Made by a program: the position numbers and the translations under genes
The notes under the pieces: generated by a model
The model's input: only the letters and a program-made list of their open reading frames with translations
The model's database searches: none
What the model was told of the DNA's origin: nothing
Origin: Hyphomicrobiales bacterium
GTDB lineage: Bacteria > Pseudomonadota > Alphaproteobacteria > Rhizobiales > Xanthobacteraceae
Direction: 5' to 3'
Assembly: GCA_017305715.1 (NCBI GenBank)
Contig: JAFKKG010000020.1
Coordinates: forward strand, 62,001-126,000
Length of the DNA: 64,000 nt
In this document: positions 39,407 through 47,578 of the stretch, piece by piece
Layout: every line of letters begins with the position of its first letter
How positions within the stretch are numbered: the stretch's first letter is position 1

Positions 39407-40599
39407 CAGCCGTCGCTCCCGAAGAAGGTGTTCCCGCGAACCGCGGTCGATGCGGGAAAAGCGGACACGCCGAGGCCCAACGCCGGCGTGGCCAGGAGCC
39501 GACCGGTGCGCCTGGCAGTCGTAACCGATTTAGTCATTCCAACCAGCGCCCGGGCCGCCGGCGTCTCGCCGAAAGCGCCGCCGAGGCGCTTGGAGAGGGC
39601 GTCGAGCCCTTCGACGTGCGCCAGATTCTCCAGATCGGCGAGAAGCCGGCCCTGCCAAGAATAGAAGGCATGGGCGCGGCGCGCGTCGGCATTCCATTTT
39701 TCCGCGAAGTTCTCGTTGTCGGTTGTCTCGTTCCAGATGAACCACTGCCGTCGCCCGCCGGAGTCGTCGATCTGGACGAAGACGGGCATGTTGCGGATCA
39801 CGTCGCACAGGAGATCTAGCTCGCTGTCGTACACGCGGTTGCGCACGCAGAATTCGTAGCTCCTCGACGCGAGCGTGGTGATGATGACGGAGATCGGCGC
39901 GAGGCAGGGGTCCAACTCCAGGAAGTGGATGTCGCGGTGGCGTTTCGCGAGCTGCACGGTCCGGGGCAGAATTCCCTTGAAGCCGACCTGCTCGGGGTAG
40001 GGTTCGATCTGGGACCGCGCGCTGTCGGCCGCGATGGCGCCCTTCATCAGCCGCATCTGCGGCATGAGCTTCGAGCGCTCCAGAAACAGCGCCTTGTAGC
40101 CCTTCGGATTCGACGCGGACCAGGCGCGCAGCGCCTTGTCGGGCACCAGCTCGCCGCCACGGTGGCAGGCCGGATTCAGAATTGACGGCGTGATGTCGAG
40201 GTGGAATTCGTTGGCGTAGTTCAGGCGCCAGCACCGCCCCATCTCCTCGAGGATGCGGGCATAGTGCCCATTGGCGCGCAACCGGTCGCCGATGGCGGCC
40301 TTGAGCGATGCCGGAGAGACGATGTGATCCGGCTCGGGCACGTGAGCGACCAGATCGACGTCGTGCTCATAGCTGCCGATGGGCTTCACGGTGGTACCGA
40401 TGGCCGTCGATCCCTGAAGGTAGATCGCGATCATGCTGATCAGCGGATCTTCGGCTTCCGCCAGCCAACGCCCGACGCCTTCGTAGCGGCTCTTGGCAAG
40501 CTCGAACTGGCTGTCGGTCAGTTCGAGCGCTTGGCACATCCTTTCGAGGACGCCGACAAGCTGCACATTCTTCATAACGGTCCGCTGGTCGGCGTACAT
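39406..40599 (-). CDS. CD-NTase (cGAS/DncV-like nucleotidyltransferase)
   Basis: 397 residues from ATG 40599 behind AGGAG. The nucleotidyltransferase core has LQGSTAIGT (GS at 63-64), then KPIGSYEHDVDLVAHV with Asp80 and Asp82, and EFHLDITPS with Asp135 as third metal ligand. The middle is helical as in SMODS enzymes. The chain ends NTFFGSDG: a C-terminal Gly is required where an E2-type partner conjugates the CD-NTase. It is the first gene of the - strand operon CD-NTase, E2, CapV, DUF2235. It should make a cyclic di- or trinucleotide on phage infection. Confidence 0.9.
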   Translation of the reverse strand: MYADQRTVMKNVQLVGVLERMCQALELTDSQFELAKSRYEGVGRWLAEAEDPLISMIAIYLQGSTAIGTTVKPIGSYEHDVDLVAHVPEPDHIVSPASLKAAIGDRLRANGHYARILEEMGRCWRLNYANEFHLDITPSILNPACHRGGELVPDKALRAWSASNPKGYKALFLERSKLMPQMRLMKGAIAADSARSQIEPYPEQVGFKGILPRTVQLAKRHRDIHFLELDPCLAPISVIITTLASRSYEFCVRNRVYDSELDLLCDVIRNMPVFVQIDDSGGRRQWFIWNETTDNENFAEKWNADARRAHAFYSWQGRLLADLENLAHVEGLDALSKRLGGAFGETPAARALVGMTKSVTTARRTGRLLATPALGLGVSAFPASTAVRGNTFFGSDG

Positions 40600-40698
40600 C
40601 CGATTCTCCTAGTTCACGCGCGAATTCCCCGATCCGAGCCGCCCGACACTGCAATTACCCGCAAGCTTCAATTCCGCCTTAGGGTAATAGTAAGTATC

Positions 40699-40763
40699 GC
40701 TACTCCGAACATCACAGACGCCTTGCCGGGAGTCAAGAACGAGATATATTGCTACTCCGAACA
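40699..40763. promoter_or_regulatory. 13-bp direct repeat, candidate CapH operator sites
   Basis: GCTACTCCGAACA occurs at 40699-40711 and again at 40751-40763 (52 bp apart) in the 174-bp space between the divergent CBASS operon and the CapH-like gene. The second copy lies directly after the -10 box of the capH promoter. A related GTA-x-TAC half-site sits near 40690. Repressor binding here would silence both directions. Confidence 0.55.
40723..40750 (+). promoter_or_regulatory. Sigma70-type promoter of the capH-capP pair
   Basis: TTGCCG (40723-40728), 16 bp, TATATT (40745-40750), 24 bp before the capH ATG. One of the two 13-bp direct repeats follows the -10 box immediately, as expected for an autoregulated promoter. 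Confidence 0.55.
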
Positions 40764-40773
40764 GGGAGACTGC

Positions 40774-41106
40774 ATGCCAAAGACGATGTCGCGGAAAGTC
40801 GGCGAGCAAATCCGAAAACTGCGTACCGACAAGAAGTTGACGCTCGACAAGCTCGCGGAAGAAGCCGGGCTATCGAAGTCCTATCTATGGGAGCTCGAAA
40901 ACAAGAACCCGCCGCGGCCGTCCGCCGAAAAACTGGCAGGACTGGCCAAGGCGCTCGGTGTCACCGTCGACTTTCTCATGGGAACCGATTCGGACCAGGA
41001 CCTAGTGACGGCGCAGGACCGCGCGTTCTTTCGCGAGTACCAGCAGATGAGCGCGCCGATGAAGGAAAAGCTTCGCCGGATGAAAAAGCTGTTGGACGAA
41101 AAATGA
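40774..41106 (+). CDS. capH: XRE-family repressor of the CBASS locus (CapH type)
   Basis: A 110-residue protein. Residues 8-70 form an XRE helix-turn-helix: VGEQIRKLRTDKKLTLDKLA, EEAGLSKSYLWELENKNPPR, KLAGLAKALGVTVDFLMG. The C-terminal helix (MSAPMKEKLRRMKKLLDEK) could dimerise or hold the protease site. The pair CapH (repressor) and CapP (ImmA-like protease) is an established CBASS control module: CapP, triggered by DNA damage signals, cleaves CapH to release transcription. Divergent orientation and ATGA coupling to the next gene fit. Confidence 0.85.
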   Translation: MPKTMSRKVGEQIRKLRTDKKLTLDKLAEEAGLSKSYLWELENKNPPRPSAEKLAGLAKALGVTVDFLMGTDSDQDLVTAQDRAFFREYQQMSAPMKEKLRRMKKLLDEK

Positions 41107-41984
41107 TCGATACGGCGGGCTGGGGAGTCGAGCGATGGGCGTTCCATCTGACCCATCTGCTCAACGCGGCGAACCCGCCCGACCGTCACCGGTTCGACGT
41201 CGGAGAACTGGCGAAGGAAGTATCGCGGAATTTCTTTCCCGAGGATCCGATATCGGAAGTCGTCGAGGACGACTTGGACGGATTCCTAGGCGCGCTAGTA
41301 CCGTCCGAGAGCGGCAAGAGGTGGGGAATCCTGGTCGACGGCAACGCGTCCCCGCAGCGACAGCGGTTCACGATTGGTCACGAACTCGGACACTATCTGC
41401 TTCACCGCAAGAAGTATCCCAACGGCATTCATTGCGACGAAGCCGCCGTCGACGGCCGGGACGGAGTCCTGGTCGAACAGGAGGCGAACGCCTTCTCCGC
41501 AACGCTGCTGATGCCGCTCGACGACTTCAAGCGGCGGATTTCGGCCAAGGACGTCCCTTCGTTCGACGACCTCGGCGCCTGCGCCGAGCGCTACGACGTC
41601 TCGCTCACTGCGGCAATGCTGCGTTGGCTGCGCTATACCGACCGGCGGTCCATCATGATCGTGTCGACCGACGGTTTCGCGAACTGGGCCTGGTCCAGCG
41701 AACCGGCCTTCAAGTCCGGACGCTACATCCGGACGCGAAGCGGGCCGCCCTACGAACTTCCCGTCGGATCGGGAGCCGCCGCGGGCAAGTTTTCGGACGA
41801 ATTGCGGGCGGGCATCGAGCACGCCGCCGGCGTCTGGTTCAACGAGCCTGTGCGCGAACTGTCGTTTCACGCCACCAATCTGAACGCGATCTACACGCTG
41901 CTCCACTTCAGGAATGCGGACGGCGGCGTGTGGCATGCGGAACCTGAAACCGAGGACAGCTACGACCGGTTCAACCGAACGTAG
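41103..41984 (+). CDS. capP: ImmA/IrrE-family metallopeptidase (CapP type)
   Basis: 293 residues from the ATG overlapping the capH stop. The zinc site is FTIGHELGHYLLH (His93, Glu94, His97), with third ligand candidate Glu127 in EQEANAFSATLLMP, the standard ImmA/IrrE set. The C-terminal half (RRSIMIVSTDGFANWAWSSE, then FHATNLNAIYTLLHF) resembles the sensory domain of such proteases. In CBASS, CapP cleaves the CapH repressor after sensing single-stranded DNA. An alternative is a generic stress-protease pair, but the divergent CBASS operon argues for CapP. Confidence 0.85.
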   Translation: MIDTAGWGVERWAFHLTHLLNAANPPDRHRFDVGELAKEVSRNFFPEDPISEVVEDDLDGFLGALVPSESGKRWGILVDGNASPQRQRFTIGHELGHYLLHRKKYPNGIHCDEAAVDGRDGVLVEQEANAFSATLLMPLDDFKRRISAKDVPSFDDLGACAERYDVSLTAAMLRWLRYTDRRSIMIVSTDGFANWAWSSEPAFKSGRYIRTRSGPPYELPVGSGAAAGKFSDELRAGIEHAAGVWFNEPVRELSFHATNLNAIYTLLHFRNADGGVWHAEPETEDSYDRFNRT

Positions 41985-41995
41985 GCTTGCTCGCA

Positions 41996-43609
41996 CTATT
42001 GGTCCGGACCCGCCTTTCCCGGGCGGGCGGGACGGCGGGCACCAGCCTTTGTCTTGGAACGGCATCGACGGTCTTGCATCGGCGCCGCCACGACTTCGTA
42101 TCTCGGATGCTTCGCTATCTCGGGATACATGACATCCGGCGTCACCTCGCCATATCCTTCGCCCTCGGTGCGCGGCGCATGCCCCTGGATGCAATCGAGA
42201 ATCAACCAGTCCATTCGCGATTTCCTGCCCACGGTCTTGAAGCGGTGGCGCCAGCCATGATTCGGCTTGACCAGCGGGTCCTTGATGCCGAGGCCGCGCA
42301 CCCATTCGGCAAGCTTGTTGCCGACGCTCGCATAGGTCGGATTTTTTCTGTCGGGATTCCGTTGCCTGGCGATGGAATAGAACAGGGGGGCAGTGCCCCG
42401 CTTGGCGCGGGCGAATTCGACGAACCCCTGTTCCAACAGATGCGGGTGCAGCGGCACGTTCCGCTCCCGCGAGGTCTTCACGGTGCCGGCCTCGGGAGTG
42501 ATGTGGATGCACCAGATTCCGTCGATTTCCTTGACGTCCTTCGCGCGGAGTTGGGTAATCTCGTTGACCCGCGCGCCGGTGTACGCGCAGATCCACGGCA
42601 CCCACCGCCGCGCCGCGGCGTTCTCCTTGCTCATCAGCTTGTTGAGCGGTGCCAAGGCGGCCGATAGAATCCTGTCGGCCTCGTCGTCGCGGAAGCCCCG
42701 CATCTTGGTTTCGTGCTTGTCGCTGACTTCGACGTGGACTTCCGCGCTGGGATCGGCCGGCAACTTCTTCATCCGCTTCGCCCAGCCGAAGAACGCCTTC
42801 ATGGCGGCGATATATCCGTCACGCACCGTGACCTTCGAAAGCTTGGACCCCATCAACGCGTCGCGCCAATCCAGCAGGTGCTTTTCGGTCACCTTGCTCA
42901 TGTCGTTGCTGCCGGTACGGCGAATCAGTGCGCAGAAATAGGGCTCCCACTTTTTCTTGGTGGACGCTGCGATCATCTTGGCTTCGCAGAATTCCTGCCA
43001 GAGGCCGTCGAACACTTGCTTGGCGTCGGGCGGCACGAATTTGGGAAAGCGGTCGGCGTCGGGGTCCGGGCGGTAGTCCCCCCGGGCGTTCTTCAGAAGT
43101 TGCTTCGAGGCCTGCTCCTTCGCGTCGACGTAGGCGTGAATGAAGCCGAACAGCTGGTCGCCGACGAGATTGAGCCCGCGCTTCTGCAGAAACGAACGGA
43201 CCTCGCCGCCGAAGGAGCTTAAGAGATGCAATCCCGAAGGCACGCCTCCGACGATCGGCCTTTTGCGGTTGGTGTGCTTGGTAAGGGCCTCCTCCCAGTC
43301 CCGCGGCGGACCGGGATTGGCGCGGTGGGTCGCCACCATCTCGTCGTAGAACTCGCCGGCAAGGGCCGTGATCTGTTCGTGCGACAGGTCGGACGGCGGC
43401 GTGCCGTGCAGATTCTCGCGCCAGGCGCGCTCGAGCCTCAGGTTCTCCTCCTGGCACAGAAGCACGGCCTCGTCCCAGTCGGTGGTGTTGAGCGACTTCT
43501 TGATTTCGCCGTGCATTCCGAACTTGGCGAACTTCGCCGGCACGCGCCGGCGGAACCAGTAGAAACGGCTACGCGGATTTTCCCAAGGCAAGATCATTCG
43601 AAGACCCAT
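41996..43609 (-). CDS. Tyrosine integrase of the tRNA-Ser island
   Basis: 537 residues from ATG 43609 (43597 possible). It opens MILPWENPRSRFYWFRRRVP, a usual start of integrases of this type. A SAM-like core-binding region (KWEPYFCALIRRTGSNDMSK, KHLLDWRDALMG) precedes the catalytic domain: ICAYTGARVNEITQLRAKDV (box I Arg), PNHGWRHRFKTVGRKSRM (His-x-x-Arg), CIQGHAPRTEGEGYG and PDVMYPEIAKHPRY with a candidate Tyr. The extra 170 N-terminal residues are common in integrases of rhizobial islands. It lies 89 bp from the 3' end of tRNA-Ser, the likely attachment site. Confidence 0.92.
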   Translation of the reverse strand: MGLRMILPWENPRSRFYWFRRRVPAKFAKFGMHGEIKKSLNTTDWDEAVLLCQEENLRLERAWRENLHGTPPSDLSHEQITALAGEFYDEMVATHRANPGPPRDWEEALTKHTNRKRPIVGGVPSGLHLLSSFGGEVRSFLQKRGLNLVGDQLFGFIHAYVDAKEQASKQLLKNARGDYRPDPDADRFPKFVPPDAKQVFDGLWQEFCEAKMIAASTKKKWEPYFCALIRRTGSNDMSKVTEKHLLDWRDALMGSKLSKVTVRDGYIAAMKAFFGWAKRMKKLPADPSAEVHVEVSDKHETKMRGFRDDEADRILSAALAPLNKLMSKENAAARRWVPWICAYTGARVNEITQLRAKDVKEIDGIWCIHITPEAGTVKTSRERNVPLHPHLLEQGFVEFARAKRGTAPLFYSIARQRNPDRKNPTYASVGNKLAEWVRGLGIKDPLVKPNHGWRHRFKTVGRKSRMDWLILDCIQGHAPRTEGEGYGEVTPDVMYPEIAKHPRYEVVAAPMQDRRCRSKTKAGARRPARPGKAGPDQ

Positions 43610-43697
43610 GGTGGACCACTCCTGTGTACCACCGGCCGTTTTCGAAAAGCCTTAGTTCATCGATACAATTTGAATTTCTTGAGTTTCCGGCGCTTTT

Positions 43698-43787
43698 TGG
43701 CGGAGAGGGAGGGATTCGAACCCCCGATAGGCTTGCACCTATGCCGCATTTCGAGTGCGGTGCATTCGACCACTCTGCCACCTCTCC
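43698..43787 (-). tRNA. tRNA-Ser (anticodon CGA)
   Basis: The - strand reads GGAGAGG (43787-43781) at the 5' end and CCTCTCC-G-CCA at 43708-43698, so the CCA is encoded. The anticodon stem CCGCA/TGCGG surrounds loop CTCGAAA, giving anticodon CGA at 43751-43753. A long variable arm and the T-loop GGTTCGAATCC are present, as in class II tRNA-Ser. The 3' end points to the integrase gene, typical of an integration site. Confidence 0.97.
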
Positions 43788-43922
43788 AGGCGCCAATTCG
43801 GGTGATTCCTCACCCGCGGTCGGGGCGAGTTCTAGGCGAGGACGGCGGGCCAGACAAGGCGCGGGGCCAAGATTTCGCCATCGACCCGAGCGGACCCGGG
43901 ACACCAAAAAAAGGAGCCAAAA

Positions 43923-44786
43923 ATGCAGCATTTGACGGTTCGGGCCAATGGCGCGGCGTTCCATGTCGCCTGCACGGGCCATGGTCCGCCGCTGCTGTTG
44001 CTGCATGGCTGGCCGGAATTCTGGCTGACCTGGGAGCCGGTCATGGCACGGCTGGCCGATCGCTTCACCTTATATGCGCCGGACCTGCGCGGCTTCGGCG
44101 ACAGCGACAAGCCGGAAGGGCTGTTCGGTCCCGACCAGCAGGCGGCCGACATGTTGGCATTGATGGACGCGCTTGGGCTCAACCAGGCCGGCATCGTCGG
44201 CCATGATGTCGGCGGCGCCCTGATGCAGCCCCTGGCGCGCCAGGCCCCCGCGCGCATCTCGGGACTGTTCTTCTTCGACTTCGTCTATCCCGGAATCGGC
44301 CCGCGGATGGCGGAGCCGGAGCGGCTCAACAACATCTGGTATCAATCGTTCCACCAGATGGAGATGGCCCCTGCGCTGGTCGGCGCCAGCCGTGAAAGCT
44401 GCGGCCTCTATATCGGCCACTTCCTGAAAACCTGGTCGCACCGCAAGCACGCGTTCGACGATGTGCTCGGGGCCTTCACCGACAATTTCCTCAAGGCCGG
44501 CAATCTGGCCGGCGGCTTCGCGCATTATCGCGCCGCTCATGCCGGCCGGGTCAGGATGATGAAAGGCGAAGCGCCGGCGCTCGCGCCGATCGATGCGCCA
44601 ACCTGCGTTCGCTGGGCCGAACACGACCCGCTATTTCCCTATGCATGGACCGATCGGCTCGGCGAGACTTTTTCGAATCTCGATCTCGCCATGTTCGAAG
44701 GCGTCGGTCATTTCGCGCATCGCGAAGATCCCGATCGCGCGGCAGCGGAGATCGCGGCGTTCTTTAAACGCATCGGCTGGAGTTGA
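43923..44786 (+). CDS. Alpha/beta hydrolase, epoxide hydrolase/haloacetate dehalogenase type
   Basis: A 287-residue protein. HGWPEFWLTWEPVMARLADR gives the HGxP oxyanion motif and DLRGFGDSDKPEG is typical. The nucleophile elbow is GHDVGG with Asp instead of Ser, which places it with epoxide hydrolases and halo(fluoro)acetate dehalogenases. The C-terminal acid/base pair is near AEHDPLFPYA and GVGHFAHREDPD (His). A cap domain lies between (residues about 130-210). Length is normal. It is the first chromosomal gene outside the tRNA-linked island; substrate unknown. Confidence 0.88.
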   Translation: MQHLTVRANGAAFHVACTGHGPPLLLLHGWPEFWLTWEPVMARLADRFTLYAPDLRGFGDSDKPEGLFGPDQQAADMLALMDALGLNQAGIVGHDVGGALMQPLARQAPARISGLFFFDFVYPGIGPRMAEPERLNNIWYQSFHQMEMAPALVGASRESCGLYIGHFLKTWSHRKHAFDDVLGAFTDNFLKAGNLAGGFAHYRAAHAGRVRMMKGEAPALAPIDAPTCVRWAEHDPLFPYAWTDRLGETFSNLDLAMFEGVGHFAHREDPDRAAAEIAAFFKRIGWS

Positions 44787-44813
44787 AGAGAACTGGAATA
44801 TCCCGTGAAAGGT

Positions 44814-44848
44814 GGGGCCGCCAGACGCGACAAAACACTGGCGGCCCC
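44814..44848 (+). terminator. 11-bp perfect hairpin after the hydrolase gene
   Basis: GGGGCCGCCAG (44814-44824), 13-nt loop, CTGGCGGCCCC (44838-44848), 28 bp after the stop codon. No U-run follows. The rest of the 320-bp gap to 45106 shows no gene; its - strand is the 3' side of the ROK gene. Confidence 0.6.
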
Positions 44849-45105
44849 GTGCCGCTTCTTCAAATTCTGGCCGGGAAGTGCGGCTTCGCCGGTCAGCGGG
44901 AGCGACGATTTGACGGTAGCAACGCGCGCGGAAAGGGCAACGCGATCCCGCTCTTAACCTAACCGATCAACCTTACCTCGCGCGGTAAAACCCCATCACG
45001 CGCACCGGGAAAATACGGGGCCGTCGTTCCGTTCGCTTGCCGACCCCTTGTTTTATAGCGCTTTCCGCGACGTTAACCGCGTTACAGATCGATCGAACGC
45101 GGACG

Positions 45106-46251
45106 CTAATCTTTCGCCTTCTTCGCTTTCCTGTCGTCCTTGTCGGCACCGTCCCTGGCCTTCTTGTCGCTCTTGCCGTTTTCCTTGCCGTTTTCCCTGG
45201 CGCGATTGGTGAAGCGCGCATTGCCGAGGCCGGTACCGATGGTCAGCACGCCCCATCGTTCGACATCCTGCATGTAGGGGATTTCGGAAAGCCCCTGCAC
45301 CACGCCGTCATTGTGCATCAATATAGCGGTGTCGTGATCGCCGATCACCGGAATGGCTTCGACCAGGCTCGCCGGCAGATTGAACTTGCTGCTCTCCCAA
45401 TTGCCCGGCAGGTTCTGCGCGCCTTTCTCGATCGAACCGTCCTCCTTGATCACGCCGGGACAGGCGATGCCGATGAAAGGCGCAAGCTTGTGGCCCTCGG
45501 CTTCAGCCTCGCCGATCAGATCCTTCAGCATCTTGACCAGCCGCTTCACCGCGCCTTCGCGCGTCGGCTCATCGTCGGCATGCCGCCACAGTTCGGACTT
45601 CCACACCTCGGCCTTGGAAAGATCGGGCGCCTTCTTCCAGCGCGTTTCGACCACGCCGCAGCGGATGTTGGTGCCGCCGATATCGACGGCGAGGATGCTG
45701 TCATAAGCCTCGAAGATCCATGACGGCGCCAGATGCAGCGTACCGATCAAGCCGGCGTCATCGGGGTGAAAGCGGATCGGCACCAGATCGACCTCAAAAT
45801 CTTCGGCCTTGAGCAGAAGGTCGGTGCGGGCGATGGCGAGTTCGCCGACCCGGCTTTGGCGGAAGCCGCCGCCGACCACGATGCGTTCGGTGTCGGCCCA
45901 GGCCTTGGTCTTGAGGAACCGCCGCGTGACATAGGCCAATTCCTGGGCGAATTCCTCGATTGCGCCATGCACCAGCGCCGCGGCGGCGACGTCGTCGCCC
46001 AGCAGCGCCTCGTCGAGCTCGCTTTTCGCGATAGCGGCGGTCGACTTCTTTCCCAAGGGATCGTCGCCGTTCTTCTTCAGCGGCTTGCGCAGCCCCTCCA
46101 GGATCTTGCGAAAGGCCCCCTTGCTGGCACGGTCGCCGAGGAACCCGTCATCGTCCTTGAGCTCGATGTTGAAACTGTCGACCTCCACGGACGGCAGGCG
46201 GGTGGCGCCATGACGGGCGATGCCCGTGGTGGTGATCGTGTCTTCTGCCAT
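45106..46251 (-). CDS. ROK/hexokinase-family protein
   Basis: 381 residues from ATG 46251 (AAGGGG upstream); longer starts lack a site. The ASKHA phosphate-binding motif is ILAVDIGGTNIRCGVVETRW around residue 190, with FIGIACPGVIKEDGSIEKGA, VIGDHDTAILMHNDG (catalytic Asp region) and VLTIGTGLGNARFTNRA as second phosphate motif. About 180 extra N-terminal residues include VVGGGFRQSRVGELAIARTD, another GGG element. The C-terminus is a Lys/Asp-rich tail (KARDGADKDDRKAKKAKD). Sugar kinase or kinase-like regulator; substrate unknown. The zinc signature of classical ROK proteins is not evident. Confidence 0.75.
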   Translation of the reverse strand: MAEDTITTTGIARHGATRLPSVEVDSFNIELKDDDGFLGDRASKGAFRKILEGLRKPLKKNGDDPLGKKSTAAIAKSELDEALLGDDVAAAALVHGAIEEFAQELAYVTRRFLKTKAWADTERIVVGGGFRQSRVGELAIARTDLLLKAEDFEVDLVPIRFHPDDAGLIGTLHLAPSWIFEAYDSILAVDIGGTNIRCGVVETRWKKAPDLSKAEVWKSELWRHADDEPTREGAVKRLVKMLKDLIGEAEAEGHKLAPFIGIACPGVIKEDGSIEKGAQNLPGNWESSKFNLPASLVEAIPVIGDHDTAILMHNDGVVQGLSEIPYMQDVERWGVLTIGTGLGNARFTNRARENGKENGKSDKKARDGADKDDRKAKKAKD

Positions 46252-46407
46252 TTTTGCCCCTTGCGCCCTGCCGGATTCGTTGGACACAACGGATGGGGAA
46301 CCCATTGGTTTCATGGGAGGGAACACTTCTGACCGCAGGTCCGCGGCCAAGCCTTCCAAAAATGCGCCAAATCCCTCATTTTGGTGCAGTTTTCAGGCTC
46401 CTTTGCC

Positions 46408-46435
46408 TTGACTCATCGCGCTTTGCGGCTATAAG
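46408..46435 (+). promoter_or_regulatory. Promoter of the rplU-rpmA operon
   Basis: TTGACT (46408-46413), 16 bp, TATAAG (46430-46435). It would give an approximately 165-nt leader before rplU, long enough to contain an L21-type autoregulatory structure. This is the best sigma70-like match in the core region. Confidence 0.6.
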
Positions 46436-46606
46436 TCCCGGCATCCGGCGCGGGATTTCTCGCGCCGCTTGTTTTTGTGCGAATTTGAGGGTTTACGCCC
46501 CGGCCGCGCGAAAATCGTACCCATAACGACTGACCAAAAAGCCGACCCGGACGTGCCCTATCGGGACCAGGTCCGAGGCCGGGATCGAACACGAAGGAAT
46601 AAAACG

Positions 46607-47080
46607 ATGTTCGCAGTCATCAAAACCGGCGGCCGGCAATACCGCGTCGTTCCGAATGATGTACTCGAGATAGGCAAGATCGCCGGCGAAGTCGGCACGA
46701 TCGTGCAATTGGGCGAAGTTCTGGTGCTGGGCGGTGACACGCCGGTGCTGGGTGTGCCCACGGTGGCGGGCGCGTCGGTTGCGGCAGAAGTGCTGGACCA
46801 CAAGCGCGGCCCCAAGGTGATCGCGTTCAAGAAGCGCCGCCGCAAGAATTCACGCCGCAAGCGCGGCTATCGCGACGAGATCACGGTGCTTCGCATCACC
46901 GAGATCCTGGCCGATAACGCCAAGCCTTCGATCGGCCCGCGGCCGAAGAAGGAAAAGGTTGCAGCGGCGCCCGCCGAGGGCGACGAGGCACCGGCCAAGA
47001 AGAAGGCGCCTGCCAAGAAGGCTGCGGCAAAGCCCGCCGCAAAGAAGGCACCGGCCAAGAAGGCCGCTGCCAAGAAGTGA
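46607..47080 (+). CDS. rplU: 50S ribosomal protein L21
   Basis: A 157-residue protein starting MFAVIKTGGRQYRVVPNDVL, the standard L21 opening, with HKRGPKVIAFKKRRRKNSRR and GYRDEITVLRITEI as the rRNA-binding part. Normal L21 has about 103 residues; the extra 50 residues are a Lys/Ala/Pro-rich tail (KKKAPAKKAAAKPAAKKAPA) usual for this group of alphaproteobacteria. It is co-transcribed with rpmA 93 bp downstream. Confidence 0.98.
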   Translation: MFAVIKTGGRQYRVVPNDVLEIGKIAGEVGTIVQLGEVLVLGGDTPVLGVPTVAGASVAAEVLDHKRGPKVIAFKKRRRKNSRRKRGYRDEITVLRITEILADNAKPSIGPRPKKEKVAAAPAEGDEAPAKKKAPAKKAAAKPAAKKAPAKKAAAKK

Positions 47081-47172
47081 TATCGGCGCATCAAGATTTG
47101 ATGCGTGACAAAAAGTGAAATGATTCCGTCAAGGAATTGATCTAGAGATTACGGCGAAGTTGGAGACGGGCC

Positions 47173-47442
47173 ATGGCTCACAAAAAAGCAGGCGGTTCAT
47201 CGCGAAACGGACGCGACTCAGCGGGCAAGCGCCTTGGCATCAAGGCGTTTGGCGGCGAGCGGGTGATTCCCGGCAACATTATCGCGCGTCAGCGCGGCAC
47301 CACCTGGCATCCCGGCCTTAATGTCGGCATGGGCACCGACCATACTCTCTTCGCCAAGGTCGAGGGTCATGTCGAGTTCCGTGCAAAAGCCAATGGCCGC
47401 ACTTTCGTATCGGTTGTTCCGATGGCGGAGGCAGCCGAATAG
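47173..47442 (+). CDS. rpmA: 50S ribosomal protein L27
   Basis: An 89-residue protein: [20 protein letters not shown] then [20 protein letters not shown] and [20 protein letters not shown]. The N-terminus reaches the peptidyl-transferase centre in ribosomes. It begins directly AHKKAGGSS, so there is no N-terminal extension needing cleavage as in Firmicutes. Follows rplU; a strong terminator lies 62 bp after the stop. Confidence 0.98.
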   Translation: MAHKKAGGSSRNGRDSAGKRLGIKAFGGERVIPGNIIARQRGTTWHPGLNVGMGTDHTLFAKVEGHVEFRAKANGRTFVSVVPMAEAAE

Positions 47443-47503
47443 ACGGTGGACAATATGAGTCCGCCGGGTCCTGTTGAACCGGCGGAGTCAAGAAGGGCTC
47501 CAG

Positions 47504-47531
47504 GGGAGGCGGGAAACCGGCCTCCCTTTTT
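47504..47531 (+). terminator. Rho-independent terminator after rpmA
   Basis: GGGAGGC (47504-47510), short loop, GCCTCCC (47520-47526), then five T. A second hairpin TCCGCCGG/CCGGCGGA (47460-47467/47479-47486) lies just upstream. It ends the rplU-rpmA operon. Confidence 0.85.
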
Positions 47532-47578
47532 GTTTGCGCAAGTTGTTTTAGCAAATTTCGCATTTCAGGAGCCCGACA

